Notes under the pieces: model-generated
Database searches by the model: none
Told to the model about the DNA's origin: nothing
Seen by the model: the letters and a program-made list of their open reading frames with translations, nothing else
Part shown: piece by piece, positions 39,685 to 49,577 of the stretch
Layout of the letters: each line of letters opens with the position of its first letter
Position numbering within the stretch: position 1 is the stretch's first letter
Source of the DNA: Asparagopsis taxiformis
Lineage: Eukaryota; Rhodophyta; Florideophyceae; Bonnemaisoniales; Bonnemaisoniaceae
Assembly: GCA_030407315.1 (NCBI GenBank)
Contig: JALQPE010001860.1
Span: forward strand, 186,001 to 250,000
Direction: 5' to 3'
Length of the DNA stretch: 64,000 nt
Translations under genes and position numbers: made by a program

Positions 39685-41154
39685 ATGCACACTTTCATCG
39701 CCCCGGTGCCGCTGCGAGTCGCTCGACACCGCAATCATGCCATATCGACGCGCCGCCCCCCGACCGCCAAAATCGGCCGTCGAATGGTCGACGCCCAAAC
39801 CGATTGCACTCTGCACCCCGTGCTACAACTCATGAAGCGTCGACAAGAGTCCGGTTCCAAGCCAGGGCGCCGAACTGACAATCGCAAGCTAGCCCTCTGC
39901 ATTGAAGGCGGCGGCATGCGCGGTGCCGTCAGTGCCGGAATGGTAGCCGCTATAAAGTACTGCGGCCTCGAGGACACCTTTGACGTCATTTACGGCAGTA
40001 GTGCCGGCTCGATTGTCGGCGCCTACTTTCTCTCTCGTCAATTACCCGTGTACGGTGCCCAGATCTATTACGATATCATCTGTTCCATTCCGGAAAATGG
40101 ACAACGATTCATCGATCTGTGGGCGCTCCGACATCACCCCTATCTACGTTTCAAGAAGCGAAACTTGTACTATCACGAGGGCGCACGCCCGGTGCTGCTG
40201 TTGGACCGCTTGATCGACTCGGTTATGCGCCAACAACGGCCGTTGCATTGGGAGTCGTTCTGGAAGTACCACAAGTTGCAGCCGCTCAAGCCAGTAGCTA
40301 GTTCTCTGAACAACATCTGTGCAACGACGTTGGACTCGTTTACAACGCTGGATGAATTTTTGGAGTGTCTGCGTGCCAGCGCACGGGTGCCAGGAATTGC
40401 CGGGAATCCCGTAGAAATTGATGGAGAATTCTACGCGGACGGACTATTATGCGAGCCAATTCCATATCGATCCGCCCTTCAGGACGGATGTACAGATGCT
40501 CTTGTGCTGCGCACCAAGCCCGAATCGTCGCCGCTCAAGGCCACCAAACCTGGAATATACGAAAAGCACATTGCCATGCCGTATTTCGATCGCTTTCCAA
40601 GTTTTGCGCCGCGAGCAAAGGTGTCAGATTATCTGAGTACGGGACAGCATCTATGCGTCTACAACGACGACATCACGCGTCTGAAGCGCGAGAATATCGA
40701 CCCGAGCTGCAGCGACAGCGCGCTATTCTGTATTTTCCCGCCGCTGGATGCGCCAGTGGTCGGGCAGCTGGAGTCGCGTCCGAAATTTGTGTATGAAGGG
40801 GTGCGAAACGGCTTCATGGCTGCGTACGACGCACTGAGTCCGTTCGCCGACCCGCAGGTACAGGCTATTGAGCCGACGATTGTCAAGACTGCCAAGGGCG
40901 AGGATCGGCGCATTCGTGTCACAGCAGGCTATCGTGCCGCGAGATGGGTGTTCTCAGACGAGGAATTGTTGGATGTCGAGCAGAGACACCAGATGGCGAG
41001 AGAGAAAATGGAGCGCGATAAACGCGCGAAACGAAGGAGACGGAGAGGCGATTTGAAACGCAGCGCGAAACATAGATCGGATAAGCAGAGCGTTGCGGAT
41101 GTCTCACAGCTGAGACGGCAGCCAACGATAGAAGAGCAGTACTTTGTCGGATGA
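39685..41154 (+). CDS. Patatin-like phospholipase
   Basis: Ser-Asp dyad lipid acyl hydrolase. The 489-residue protein shows the oxyanion loop GGGMRG (75-80), the nucleophile elbow GSSAG (104-108, Ser106) and the catalytic Asp252 in YADG. The stretch ALCIEGGGMRGAVSAGMVAAI is the classical start of a bacterial-type patatin domain. The N-terminal 65 residues are Arg-rich and could be an organelle leader. The C-terminal 75 residues are very basic (KRAKRRRRRGDLKRSAKHRS), which is unusual and could be a nuclear or membrane-binding tail. Substrate cannot be inferred. Earlier in-frame starts exist but the ATG at 39685 is reasonable. Confidence 0.88.
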   Translation: MHTFIAPVPLRVARHRNHAISTRRPPTAKIGRRMVDAQTDCTLHPVLQLMKRRQESGSKPGRRTDNRKLALCIEGGGMRGAVSAGMVAAIKYCGLEDTFDVIYGSSAGSIVGAYFLSRQLPVYGAQIYYDIICSIPENGQRFIDLWALRHHPYLRFKKRNLYYHEGARPVLLLDRLIDSVMRQQRPLHWESFWKYHKLQPLKPVASSLNNICATTLDSFTTLDEFLECLRASARVPGIAGNPVEIDGEFYADGLLCEPIPYRSALQDGCTDALVLRTKPESSPLKATKPGIYEKHIAMPYFDRFPSFAPRAKVSDYLSTGQHLCVYNDDITRLKRENIDPSCSDSALFCIFPPLDAPVVGQLESRPKFVYEGVRNGFMAAYDALSPFADPQVQAIEPTIVKTAKGEDRRIRVTAGYRAARWVFSDEELLDVEQRHQMAREKMERDKRAKRRRRRGDLKRSAKHRSDKQSVADVSQLRRQPTIEEQYFVG

Positions 41155-41557
41155 TGCACAGCGACTTAACTTGTAAAGCGTACTAGCTACATTATCATGA
41201 GCGGTAGTCCTATGGTTTGCCATTGGATCTTGCGAGATTTCGTGTCACGGTGCGTGCATACAGTTTCATAATTAAAAATTTAGTGTAAGCTCGGTGTATG
41301 ACACGTGTACAAGTTTTTCCTTCTGTGAATCTTGGCTGCTGTTGTTGTTGTTGAAAGATACCTCCGTTTTTGTAAGTTGTTACTCTCGTCTGTGCCAGCA
41401 TTGTGCTGCCTAACCATGTTTGGACAGCCATGAAAGTTACGCAACATGCTACCAGCCTGAAAATTTATATCTCCTTCAAGCTGAATTTCCAAAATACAAT
41501 ATAGCATGCCGACTTGTATGCATCACTGCCGCCATCCAGCACATAACTTTGTGAAAC
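41155..41557. other. Intergenic
   Basis: About 400 bases between co-directional genes. Contains a short GTT microsatellite near 41341. No coding or RNA gene recognised. Confidence 0.4.
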
Positions 41558-42313
41558 ATGGCCTCTGGTATCAACATTTTGATTCCCATGGCAGGATTGG
41601 GATCGCGTTTTCAGAAGGAAGGTTACATTCTGCCCAAACCGCTCATTGATATTGTGGGTAGACCAATGATATCTTGGCTCATTGCCAATTTGCACATTTG
41701 TCCACAAGATACTCTTTATCTTGCTGTGCAGCAGAAAATTGATAGGCAGTTTGGAATTGTTGAAACGCTTGAAAGACAGTTTCCTACCATATCGATGAAG
41801 TTTATAACTCTCGAATCTCTCACTCGCGGCGCTGCAGAAACTCTGCACATAATCTTGAAAGACATGTCTGTGGAAGAACTCAACAGGCCGACCATATCTC
41901 TTGACTGCGATACGATCTACTTTACCGACATCTTACAATCTTTTCGCTCTCTGGATGCAGATGAAGGTTGCTGTTTCTACTTCAATGACCGCGGCGACCA
42001 GCCCATATTTTCATACATCGAGATGAATGCTGCGACGCATCGTATTGAAAGTATAAAAGAGAAGTGCGCCATTTCGCAACATGCCAATACGGGTGCCTAT
42101 GGATTCGGTAATGCAGCGAGTCTTCGGAAACATTTACAGGCAATACTTGTCAAAGACGTTCCAGAGATTGGTGAATTTTATACGTCTCAAGTTATTGAAG
42201 AGATGATTGGGCATAATCATGTGTTTCGCGCCATTTTCGTTTCCGATTTTGTATGCGTTGGAACACCGCAGCAGTTGCAGTCGTTCATTGCAACGCTTAG
42301 ATGTCCCAGATGA
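41558..42313 (+). CDS. Sugar-phosphate nucleotidyltransferase-like protein
   Basis: A 251-residue single-exon protein with the nucleotidyltransferase Rossmann-type core. The N terminus NILIPMAGLGSRFQKEGY followed by LPKPLIDIVGRPMI is the NTP-binding signature of glucose-1-phosphate thymidylyl/uridylyl/cytidylyltransferases. Further on are SLDCDTIYF (metal-binding Asp), NTGAYGFG and the closing DFVCVGTPQQLQSF. It lacks the extra C-terminal beta-helix of eukaryotic UGPases or GMPPB and looks like short bacterial LicC/HddC-type enzymes. The natural sugar and nucleotide cannot be told. A bacterial origin is possible but unproven. Confidence 0.8.
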   Translation: MASGINILIPMAGLGSRFQKEGYILPKPLIDIVGRPMISWLIANLHICPQDTLYLAVQQKIDRQFGIVETLERQFPTISMKFITLESLTRGAAETLHIILKDMSVEELNRPTISLDCDTIYFTDILQSFRSLDADEGCCFYFNDRGDQPIFSYIEMNAATHRIESIKEKCAISQHANTGAYGFGNAASLRKHLQAILVKDVPEIGEFYTSQVIEEMIGHNHVFRAIFVSDFVCVGTPQQLQSFIATLRCPR

Positions 42314-42679
42314 GGAAATTGAAACTCGACTGTGCAGGGTGATTGCTTTGCCATCTACTTGAGCAAAGTTGATAACGGAGTAGATATTGACGAGGTGCTC
42401 GACAAGGAGTCCAGCAGATGGTGGCTGGTGCAACAATAAAATGAGGCGAATCAATTCCGCAATTTTCAACAATATAAAATAAAGATGGCGGCACGGATCA
42501 TGAGGTGCTTTATTTTGCCGTACCCTACAAATCCTCGTTTCATCGTTCGAAGCTACCGACTCTGTGAACCAAACTTAACCAGCGACCAGTTCACAGCAAC
42601 GATCACGTAGCCGCCATTTCTTCACCCCATTCCACATCAAACATTGTAGCCAACCGATCATATCGCCCGTCAATTTGTA
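42314..42679. other. Intergenic, upstream of Fip1
   Basis: About 370 bases. A TATAAAA-like string lies near 42474, roughly 205 bases before the Fip1 ATG; too distant to assign. Nothing else seen. Confidence 0.35.
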
Positions 42680-44581
42680 ATGGTTGACGAGCAAACAAAC
42701 GAAAATGTTGACGAGGAAATGCAATTGTACGGCACCACTCTAGCGCCCGAGGACCACAAAGCCATCGCAGAGCAGCCGCATGCCCAAACAACCAACCCCG
42801 TGTCTTCAGAACTGCAAATTTCCCATGCTCCAGCTCCATCCGTTTCCGAGCAGCACCAAACTGTTGCTGACCCACCAAAAAATGTTGAAAATGACCAAGC
42901 GCAAAACGGCGTCGATAATGCTGCGAAATCGTCAGCGGACACGCCGGCCAGCACTGTCCCATCGGAACAAGCTGTGCTGGAAAGTGGGTCTGCAGACGAG
43001 CCAGCAGGCGAAAACGAAGCTGACGATGATGATGACGATGACGATGAGGAGGAAGATGACGAAGATGAAGACGATTTTGATGTCATTGTGAACACAGATG
43101 ATGTCGACACCAATGCAGCAGCGCCTGGAGCTCAAATCGGACCTATCGGAAAAGTCAGACTTATGGCATCAACAACAAAATGGCAACGTCCTGGTTTTAC
43201 TGCCCCAGAGAGGGTTCTTGGCAATCAAGGGCAGCCCGTCGCAAAACCAGGCGGAGTGCTTTCCATGCTGCCTAATCCGACAATGCAAATAGGCACTTCA
43301 CAGAAGAGCGTTTACGATCTCGAGATTGGAAAACTAACTGAGAAGCCTTGGTTAGATCGTGGTGCCGATCAGTCGGACTATTTCAATTATGGTTTCAATG
43401 AAGACACATGGAAGCTTTATTGTGAGCGACAAATGCAGATGCGGCTAGAAGCAAGTATGCTTGCCAAAATCAAAACTGTGGATGGTAACAAGAACCCCGC
43501 TCCATCTGGACTTCGACCAACCCAGCCAGCTCCTCAAAAGAACACCACTTTACCACCAGGGAGCGCTGGTCGAGCTGCAACAAGTGGCGCAGTAATTCCA
43601 CCACCAGGTCTTCAGACGAAAATTTCCCAACCCCCAGCCGGCATGATACCGCCACCGCCCGGTCTTGTTCCTCCAGGTGCCATGCCTAATATGCCCAAGA
43701 TGATGCAAAACATGCCCAAGTTACCAAACATGCCCAACATGCCACCTTTCGCATTTCCTCCTGGGGCTCCCAATGCCAAAGGTGGAGCCTTTCAACCACC
43801 TTTCCAATTCCCACCTCTGCCCGGGGGGCAGCGAAACGGTGACGGAAAGGGAAATAACATGTTCCCTTTCCTTCCTGGCATGCCGGGAATCCCTGGTATG
43901 CCAATGCCTCCCGGAGGTATGCCTCCCGGTCTAGGAAGAGGTGCACCCCCGACTATGCGCGGATTCCCAGGGCATATGCAGCAACCGCAACAGTTGCAGC
44001 AGAATCAATCGCAACAGACTAAGAATGTGAAAAATGCGCCTTCGAATCAGGGTGGGCCAGATGCCTCACAGGGGCGGGGATCAAAACGCATGTCTGGTTC
44101 GGGCGATACTACTTCGAGGTTTGGACCAGCTCAAAGTGTTCCAAGTAAGCAGGGGGCTTCGCAACAACAATCGCGGCAAGGGCAGCATGCTCAACACCAG
44201 GGGGGCCATATGAACCAACAGGAAGACGATCGTAGGAGGAACTGGAACAGTACTAGGGGCGGAGTCGAACGAAGACAGGGTTATGATCGCCAGGGTGGAG
44301 ATCGGGCCGGACATATGGGAAGCGGTGGTCATGCAGAAGGGCGTGGGAGAGGCGCGTATGACGACCGAGGATATGCCGATCGAAATGATCGAAGGCGAAG
44401 TGGAAATGGATGGGGAGACAATCGGGATGAAGGCAATGATAGGCGGCGCGGTGGTGGATACGATAATCAGAGATATACTGATGGTCGTCGTGACTACGAC
44501 AGAGATCGCGATAGGGACTACAGGAAACGAGCTCCCGGGAGTCGCGACTATGGTGACGACAGAAAAAGGATTCGAAGGTAG
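42680..44581 (+). CDS. FIP1: Fip1, pre-mRNA polyadenylation factor subunit
   Basis: CPSF/CPF subunit linking poly(A) polymerase to the cleavage complex. The 633-residue protein has an acidic N terminus with an Asp/Glu run (about 115-135), then the Fip1 motif: SVYDLEIGKLTEKPWLDRGA followed by QSDYFNYGFNEDTWKLYCERQ (about 210-255), which is diagnostic. The middle is Pro/Met/Gly-rich (MPNMPKMMQNMPKLPNMP), and the C terminus is Arg/Asp/Gly-rich (YDRDRDRDYRKR), as in human FIP1L1, where the RD region binds U-rich RNA. Single exon, with extensive low complexity. Confidence 0.92.
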   Translation: MVDEQTNENVDEEMQLYGTTLAPEDHKAIAEQPHAQTTNPVSSELQISHAPAPSVSEQHQTVADPPKNVENDQAQNGVDNAAKSSADTPASTVPSEQAVLESGSADEPAGENEADDDDDDDDEEEDDEDEDDFDVIVNTDDVDTNAAAPGAQIGPIGKVRLMASTTKWQRPGFTAPERVLGNQGQPVAKPGGVLSMLPNPTMQIGTSQKSVYDLEIGKLTEKPWLDRGADQSDYFNYGFNEDTWKLYCERQMQMRLEASMLAKIKTVDGNKNPAPSGLRPTQPAPQKNTTLPPGSAGRAATSGAVIPPPGLQTKISQPPAGMIPPPPGLVPPGAMPNMPKMMQNMPKLPNMPNMPPFAFPPGAPNAKGGAFQPPFQFPPLPGGQRNGDGKGNNMFPFLPGMPGIPGMPMPPGGMPPGLGRGAPPTMRGFPGHMQQPQQLQQNQSQQTKNVKNAPSNQGGPDASQGRGSKRMSGSGDTTSRFGPAQSVPSKQGASQQQSRQGQHAQHQGGHMNQQEDDRRRNWNSTRGGVERRQGYDRQGGDRAGHMGSGGHAEGRGRGAYDDRGYADRNDRRRSGNGWGDNRDEGNDRRRGGGYDNQRYTDGRRDYDRDRDRDYRKRAPGSRDYGDDRKRIRR

Positions 44582-45088
44582 TGTAAATAGACATTGTGGA
44601 AGGTGGTCACCCGCTGAGGAGAGCTATTTTATGATGCTCAAGGAAATGTACAAACAATCTAGTAAGTCTGTGTATGAACAGATAGAAGTACTAGGCAGGA
44701 CAAGTTGATGTGCGGGAACGTAAACGGGTTATTATCTGTTGTATCAATATGTTTGGACAGTGCATGCTAGAGGGTTGAGCGGATGAGATCGGCCTTGAAC
44801 AATTGGGCTTGTGGACATGAACGGCAAGCAGGAATCTTGGGGAATCGTCAGGGTCACCACTTGGATGCTTACGAGCAGTTGGAAATTATGGTTTAGAATG
44901 AGATTTGCCCCAGCTGGGTCTGACAGGATGTAGCGAGCCCTGTCTCACATGTTGTCTAGAAAGTAAACAAACGACATTTGTCTAAAAGTTGCAAAGAGTC
45001 TACCCCTTCCTTCATGTGACAGAGCATTTGAAACAATATTGACACACACTAATCCCAGAATGGATGAAAAAGAACCTTGTCCCTCTAA
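44582..45088. other. Intergenic between convergent genes
   Basis: About 500 bases between the 3' ends of Fip1 and UBE2J. A plus-strand frame runs on after the Fip1 stop in another phase but lacks conserved character. No RNA gene recognised. Confidence 0.35.
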
Positions 45089-45951
45089 TCATGCCGAGCC
45101 TGCAATGAGCCGAAAAACGCCTACGATGACAGCTAGAAAAACGAAGAGCCACGCTAACAGACTGACCAGACTTTCTCCTTCCTCTTCTACGGGGCGAGCT
45201 CGTCTGATGCTGTGACCGGTGCCGTCACGAGAGACAGCTTGGGAAGGTGATGCCGAGGTGTTTGGCGGAGCATCTCTAATGAATTCAGGGAATAATTCGC
45301 GGAAGATTTTGTCAGAGCGGTTAAAGTGATGCGAAGAGCGTGCCAAAGCACGTTTCTCAGAAGTGGACGTTTGTATCGAACCGACGGTGTCCTCCGACCC
45401 CAGCATAAAAGAAAGTAGGCCTGTCAACACGGCTGAAACAGACCATAATGGATTCCATGTTTCAGGATGAAAATCAGACATGGAGAGACATAACTTTTGA
45501 TTGCACTTGAAGCGACCTTGCGGTGTGCACATGTAGACGGCTGTTCGCGGTGAAGTGGAAAAGCGGCGGTGGCGCAACGAAACCGTTAGTGTTCTGCAGC
45601 GGTTGATGCACAGCGTTGATGCTAGTGGATGGGGACAGCCGGAAAGTTTCGGACGAACATACCTGGTGGCTTGTATGGATATTGCTCGGGGAACTGGAGT
45701 CTACCCATATAAACGCCGCCTTCATACGGTGTGCCGCGTGGGCCCTCAAGAACAAAGTACCATTTCAAAATATTAGAGGGCAGAGGGCGGGCGAATATGT
45801 GTGGCGGCGGTTCTCGTGAAATGTTGCGCAGTTCCTTGCGCAAGCGATGCTAAATAGGTGGCATAAATGAAAAGCGGTTAGTTGTTGAATAGAATGGTTT
45901 TGGAGGAACGGACAAGTTGGTGTTACGAACCGTGCTTGTCTTTGTTGCCAT
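45089..45951 (-). CDS. UBE2J: UBE2J/Ubc6-type tail-anchored ubiquitin-conjugating enzyme
   Basis: ER-anchored E2 for ER-associated degradation. Three exons (45951-45931, 45849-45663, 45540-45089) give 219 residues. The E2 core reads LRKELRNISREPPPHIFARP, LPSNILKWYFVLEGPRGTPY, then CNQKLCLSMSDFHPETWNPL with catalytic Cys87 in LCLS, the UBE2J-specific active-site style (no HPN-CLD). A flexible linker leads to a C-terminal hydrophobic anchor (SLLAWLFVFLAVIVGVFRLI). Intron 1 (81 nt) has the rare donor GTTCGT, the same as SOD intron 1; intron 2 (122 nt) uses GTATGT. The first exon is only seven codons, MATKTST. Confidence 0.93.
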
Positions 45952-46221
45952 ATGGGTAGGCTACTTGATGAAGCGCGAAATCGAAAGGAGGCGGGGCGGG
46001 AAAGTCAGCGTTTGAGAAGGGGAGCATGAAACCGCCAGACAAGCATCTATGCCAACAGCGGTGATTTAGTTGCGGTGTAGTGGTGGCTTACGGAAGAAAA
46101 ACGCCATCCAGTCATCGCTCATTTTCTACACAATTTTTGGATCTTTCTTACACACGATTTCATAGACAATTCGCTCATTTTAGTAACCGCAACGCGGCAA
46201 ATGTAACAATCACTGGCTCGA

Positions 46222-47055
46222 CTATTCCAACTCGGTCAAGTAATCCTTCGTTTCCGCCGGAGTTAGCGTCTTGAACGTCATGTCATCACCGATAATTCCA
46301 ATCTCAATGTTGTTCTCTGTAACTTGTCCTTCGAAGCCCTCCTTGAGCGTGAGAATAGCTGTATGAATTGCATCTTCGAGTTCAATATCATCTGAATATC
46401 TCTTTTCCAGGAACGTCTTGGCATTGACCATGTTCTTCCCAATCGCGCTTGCCTTCCACGCAAAATAGCTACCGCTCGGGTCAATTTGACACAGCTGTGG
46501 CCCATCATCATCAAACCCTGCTACGAGCAAGCTGACTCCAAACGGACGTACACCACCGCTCTGTGTGAATTCCTGCATCACACTCGCAACCTCCCGGACC
46601 AATTGCGAAACCGGTATAGCTTCATGATATAAACGATAGTACGTCTGAGCTGATTTTCGCGCCTTTTTCACCAAAACCCTCGAGTCTGGACCCATCCCCG
46701 CATAAACCATTCCGATTGAATCTGTGATCATGGATACTTTTTGAACGCTGTCTTCCGCCATCAATGGCGATGGCAGTCGTTTTTCTGTCGCAAGTACAAT
46801 CCCATTCTTAGCTATTGCATATTCATGGTAAGGCACCAATTCAGGACATCTGTTAGGTCAGATTCTGCTTTGCGCAACAGTTGGTCGCAATGGATCTGGA
46901 AATGTAGATCGGTCCGTCGCGCGTCGGATGAGCTTACCTTTGATTCCGAGGGCTGTGGCTCCAGCCATCACCGCATTGAGAGCATACTCAATCTGCACCA
47001 GCTTGCCGCTTGGACTGAACGTTGTCAGTGAAAAAGAATAATCAGATTCACCCAT
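46222..47055 (-). CDS. PSMA2: 20S proteasome subunit alpha 2
   Basis: Structural subunit of the proteasome outer ring. Exon 1 (47055-46938) encodes [20 protein letters not shown] followed by IEYALNAV, the alpha-type signature; exon 2 (46811-46222) continues [12 protein letters not shown] through [20 protein letters not shown] and [20 protein letters not shown]. The 126-nt intron has donor GTAAGC, acceptor TAG, phase 1. Predicted 235 residues, against 234 in human PSMA2. The [14 protein letters not shown] start and the [15 protein letters not shown] block identify alpha 2 among the seven alphas. Confidence 0.95.
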
Positions 47056-47515
47056 TTTAGAACAACTGCTGCGTAGAGATCAAAGGTGTATTGTTTGTGT
47101 TTTCTCTGCTTAGTCACACAAGGAATCGACGTTGCAAATTGGTCGTTGAGAGAATGTTCGATGCACAGTCGCACTTGGGCTGACAAATTGGTTGTGTGTG
47201 TGTTGGTGACCACTGCCTTCACGAGGGATCCGGTTTATTGGGATGGACAGGGTAGGGAGGAAAAGGCTGGAACTAGGACTGGAAATTTTCAATTTTTGAA
47301 AATATTTTCCCCATATTTTCAATTTCAGTACACAAATGCTTTACACGTGTACCAGTCAAGTTTGGCACACCCGTGCAACTTGTGATCGATCCTACACCAT
47401 GGGTCGTCGTGGATGCCTTCTTGTCGGCGGTGGCGTACATTACGCTTGTCATCAGCTCTGCAACATTTACTGCTCCGGCGGCACGGTTCACATCAAATAA
47501 CGTATACTCTTCTCC
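47056..47515. promoter_or_regulatory. Divergent upstream region, PSMA2 and neuroguidin
   Basis: About 460 bases between divergent starts. No convincing coding frame and no proteasome-type (PACE-like) element that I can identify. Confidence 0.4.
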
Positions 47516-48478
47516 ATGGAGGCAGCCGATGCTTTGCGAAAAGTGGGTCAACTCAGTACGGAATTACTCAAATATGGGAAGGGCATCTCTTCTATTTGCG
47601 AAGAAATAGATGTCGATGCAGACAGTGGCATTTCTCTTTTGCAAGCAAAAAGTGCAACACTGATGCGCTATAACTACAATCTTGCGCGGTTGGCAATGGC
47701 GCGTGTGCAAGGAAAGAGTATTGAATCAATTGCAGAAAAGTTGGTGCAAGATTGGGTAGCCCTCGAGAAAATACGTCCGATTGAGAAAAAGCTGCGCTAC
47801 CAAATCGATGCGCTTCTAAAACTGGATAGTACGCGAGGTGCTGCAGGCGGTAAATCAGATGCTGATAGGCATCGCCCAGATCCATCAGCAGTGGTTATTG
47901 ATGAAGATGAAGAAGAGGTTGCGGATGATGGCATGTACAGGCCACCGCGCATCGCAGAAGTGGTGTACGACGGTGGTAACACGCGATGGGAGGAGCGGGA
48001 AGAAAAGGAACGGCAAAAGTTCAAGGCGCGCACAATGCGAAGCGAGGGCGTGCGTGAAATGTTGGCAGAAATTAAGGGCAAGCCGGAAGAAATTAGGGAT
48101 GAAGATCTGAGTGGTATCAAGAAAAATTCGACCATTCGAAACCTTATTCGTGAAGAGAATGAACGTACTAAGTTTGAGGAGGATAATTTCACAAGGTTGA
48201 ACATGACGAAGAAGGATAAGAAGAGAAGAAGGGATATCGAGCGCGCAATGGAGGCCCCAGCTTTAGGTGGTGATGAAATTGCAGGTATCATGGCTGTGGT
48301 GGATAGAGTGAAAGGTTCTTCAAAGCGTAAATCTGCTGCACAAAAGGATTTGGCATTGCAGAAAGAAGAGCAGCTCAAGCTGCAGCAACTGGACGAAATA
48401 ACTGAAAGTTTGGATAAGGCGGGCGGTCGCGGTCAAAGAAGGCGATCATCAGGTAGTAACAAGAGAAGAAAACGATAG
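47516..48478 (+). CDS. NGDN: Neuroguidin/Lcp5 (Sas10/Utp3 family) SSU processome factor
   Basis: Nucleolar factor for 18S rRNA processing. The 320-residue protein shows the Sas10/Utp3 N-terminal region (GISLLQAKSATLMRYNYNLA) and the hallmark VALEKIRPIEKKLRYQIDAL followed by LLKL. The middle has YRPPRIAEVVYD and the C-terminal part an Arg/Lys-rich region ending in GSNKRRKR, a nucleolar-type basic tail. The block around FTRLNMTKKDKKRRRDIE is also typical of neuroguidin. Single exon. Confidence 0.9.
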   Translation: MEAADALRKVGQLSTELLKYGKGISSICEEIDVDADSGISLLQAKSATLMRYNYNLARLAMARVQGKSIESIAEKLVQDWVALEKIRPIEKKLRYQIDALLKLDSTRGAAGGKSDADRHRPDPSAVVIDEDEEEVADDGMYRPPRIAEVVYDGGNTRWEEREEKERQKFKARTMRSEGVREMLAEIKGKPEEIRDEDLSGIKKNSTIRNLIREENERTKFEEDNFTRLNMTKKDKKRRRDIERAMEAPALGGDEIAGIMAVVDRVKGSSKRKSAAQKDLALQKEEQLKLQQLDEITESLDKAGGRGQRRRSSGSNKRRKR

Positions 48479-48800
48479 AGACAAGTATGTCGGTAAATGT
48501 ATCGAAAGCTCTAGAATCAACCGCGCATAAATGATTTTCTTTCAATTAAACAGATCAACATTTCCTTGTACAGTTCGGAGCTAAAAACCCGCCGTTCACC
48601 CCGTCGCTATCCTACAATTGCGTTATGCCCCTCCTCCCGTGCTCCTGATCCTACCAACAATTTCCGACTCAGCGCCACCATTAGGTTGGTCTTGCTTTAC
48701 GTAAGCCGAAAAGATATGCAACGAACCGATATCACAAGAGGATCCGAACAGCTTTACTTGCACATCCCCACATAGAGCAATCAAGTGCAGCAAACGAATC
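48479..48800. other. Intergenic between neuroguidin and ZNHIT1
   Basis: About 320 bases between co-directional genes. No coding or RNA feature recognised. Confidence 0.4.
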
Positions 48801-49349
48801 ATGAAACGTCCGTCAGCGTCAATTCGGACGTCAACAAAGCCGCAGCGGAAGCGCAAAGTGGCAGAACGTGTGCGTAAAGTTGATGCGACCACGTTACGAG
48901 AGGCGGCAGCGCACCGACTAGACGCTCTTGAGAATGACAATTACGCAGCGGAGCAAGAAGCGCTTGCGTTGGACGGCGAGGAGGAATACATACCCGGACT
49001 GGGTTCCGATGAGGATATGGCGCTTGGGGCTGGTGGTAAGACGTCTTCCAAGCGCCGAAAGGCACGCGCATCGTCGGGCGGCAAGCGCAAGACAAAGAAA
49101 TTGGGCATTGAAAGATGGAACAAGTCACTGGTGCAAATGCTTGAAGAGGATGACATTTCGCGACGTCCGAAAGCTATGGTACTTTATGATGATATTGCAG
49201 CGAGACCTAGTATACGACCTCCGCGTCCGTTTTGTTCCGTGTGTGGCTATCATGCCGCTTATACATGTACTAGATGTGCAGTACGGTTTTGCTCTGTGCG
49301 ATGCGGTAATGTTCATAATGAAACGCGATGTCTCAAGTACGCAATCTAG
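48801..49349 (+). CDS. ZNHIT1: HIT zinc-finger protein, ZNHIT1/Vps71 type
   Basis: Subunit of the SWR1/SRCAP complex that deposits histone H2A.Z. The 182-residue protein carries the conserved ALENDNYAAEQEALAL segment after a basic N terminus, an RKTKK-rich linker, and the C-terminal HIT finger FCSVCGYHAAYTCTRCAVRF followed by CSVRCGNVHNETRC, with the expected Cys and His ligands. Length is slightly above human ZNHIT1 (154). Single exon. Confidence 0.9.
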   Translation: MKRPSASIRTSTKPQRKRKVAERVRKVDATTLREAAAHRLDALENDNYAAEQEALALDGEEEYIPGLGSDEDMALGAGGKTSSKRRKARASSGGKRKTKKLGIERWNKSLVQMLEEDDISRRPKAMVLYDDIAARPSIRPPRPFCSVCGYHAAYTCTRCAVRFCSVRCGNVHNETRCLKYAI

Positions 49350-49577
49350 AGTGAACAGGTGTGGGCACTGGTGGGATCTAGAGATCGCCGATAGGCAAGA
49401 CGGCTGGCACAATAAGGAAGTACAAATCTTTAACGATGAAAACTACAGAGATGAATAAATAAACGGTGCATCGAGCGACTTTCGACACTGCGCTGTGCGA
49501 CAGGTCGAATCCATATCATTCGGACCTCTGGGAGGAAACGACGCATAGTATAAGGACAAAATAGCGAAGAGCACACG

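Noticed and set aside
47273..47551. Minus-strand 92-codon frame upstream of neuroguidin
   Set aside because: It lies in the divergent promoter region and overlaps the neuroguidin start; no conserved motif.
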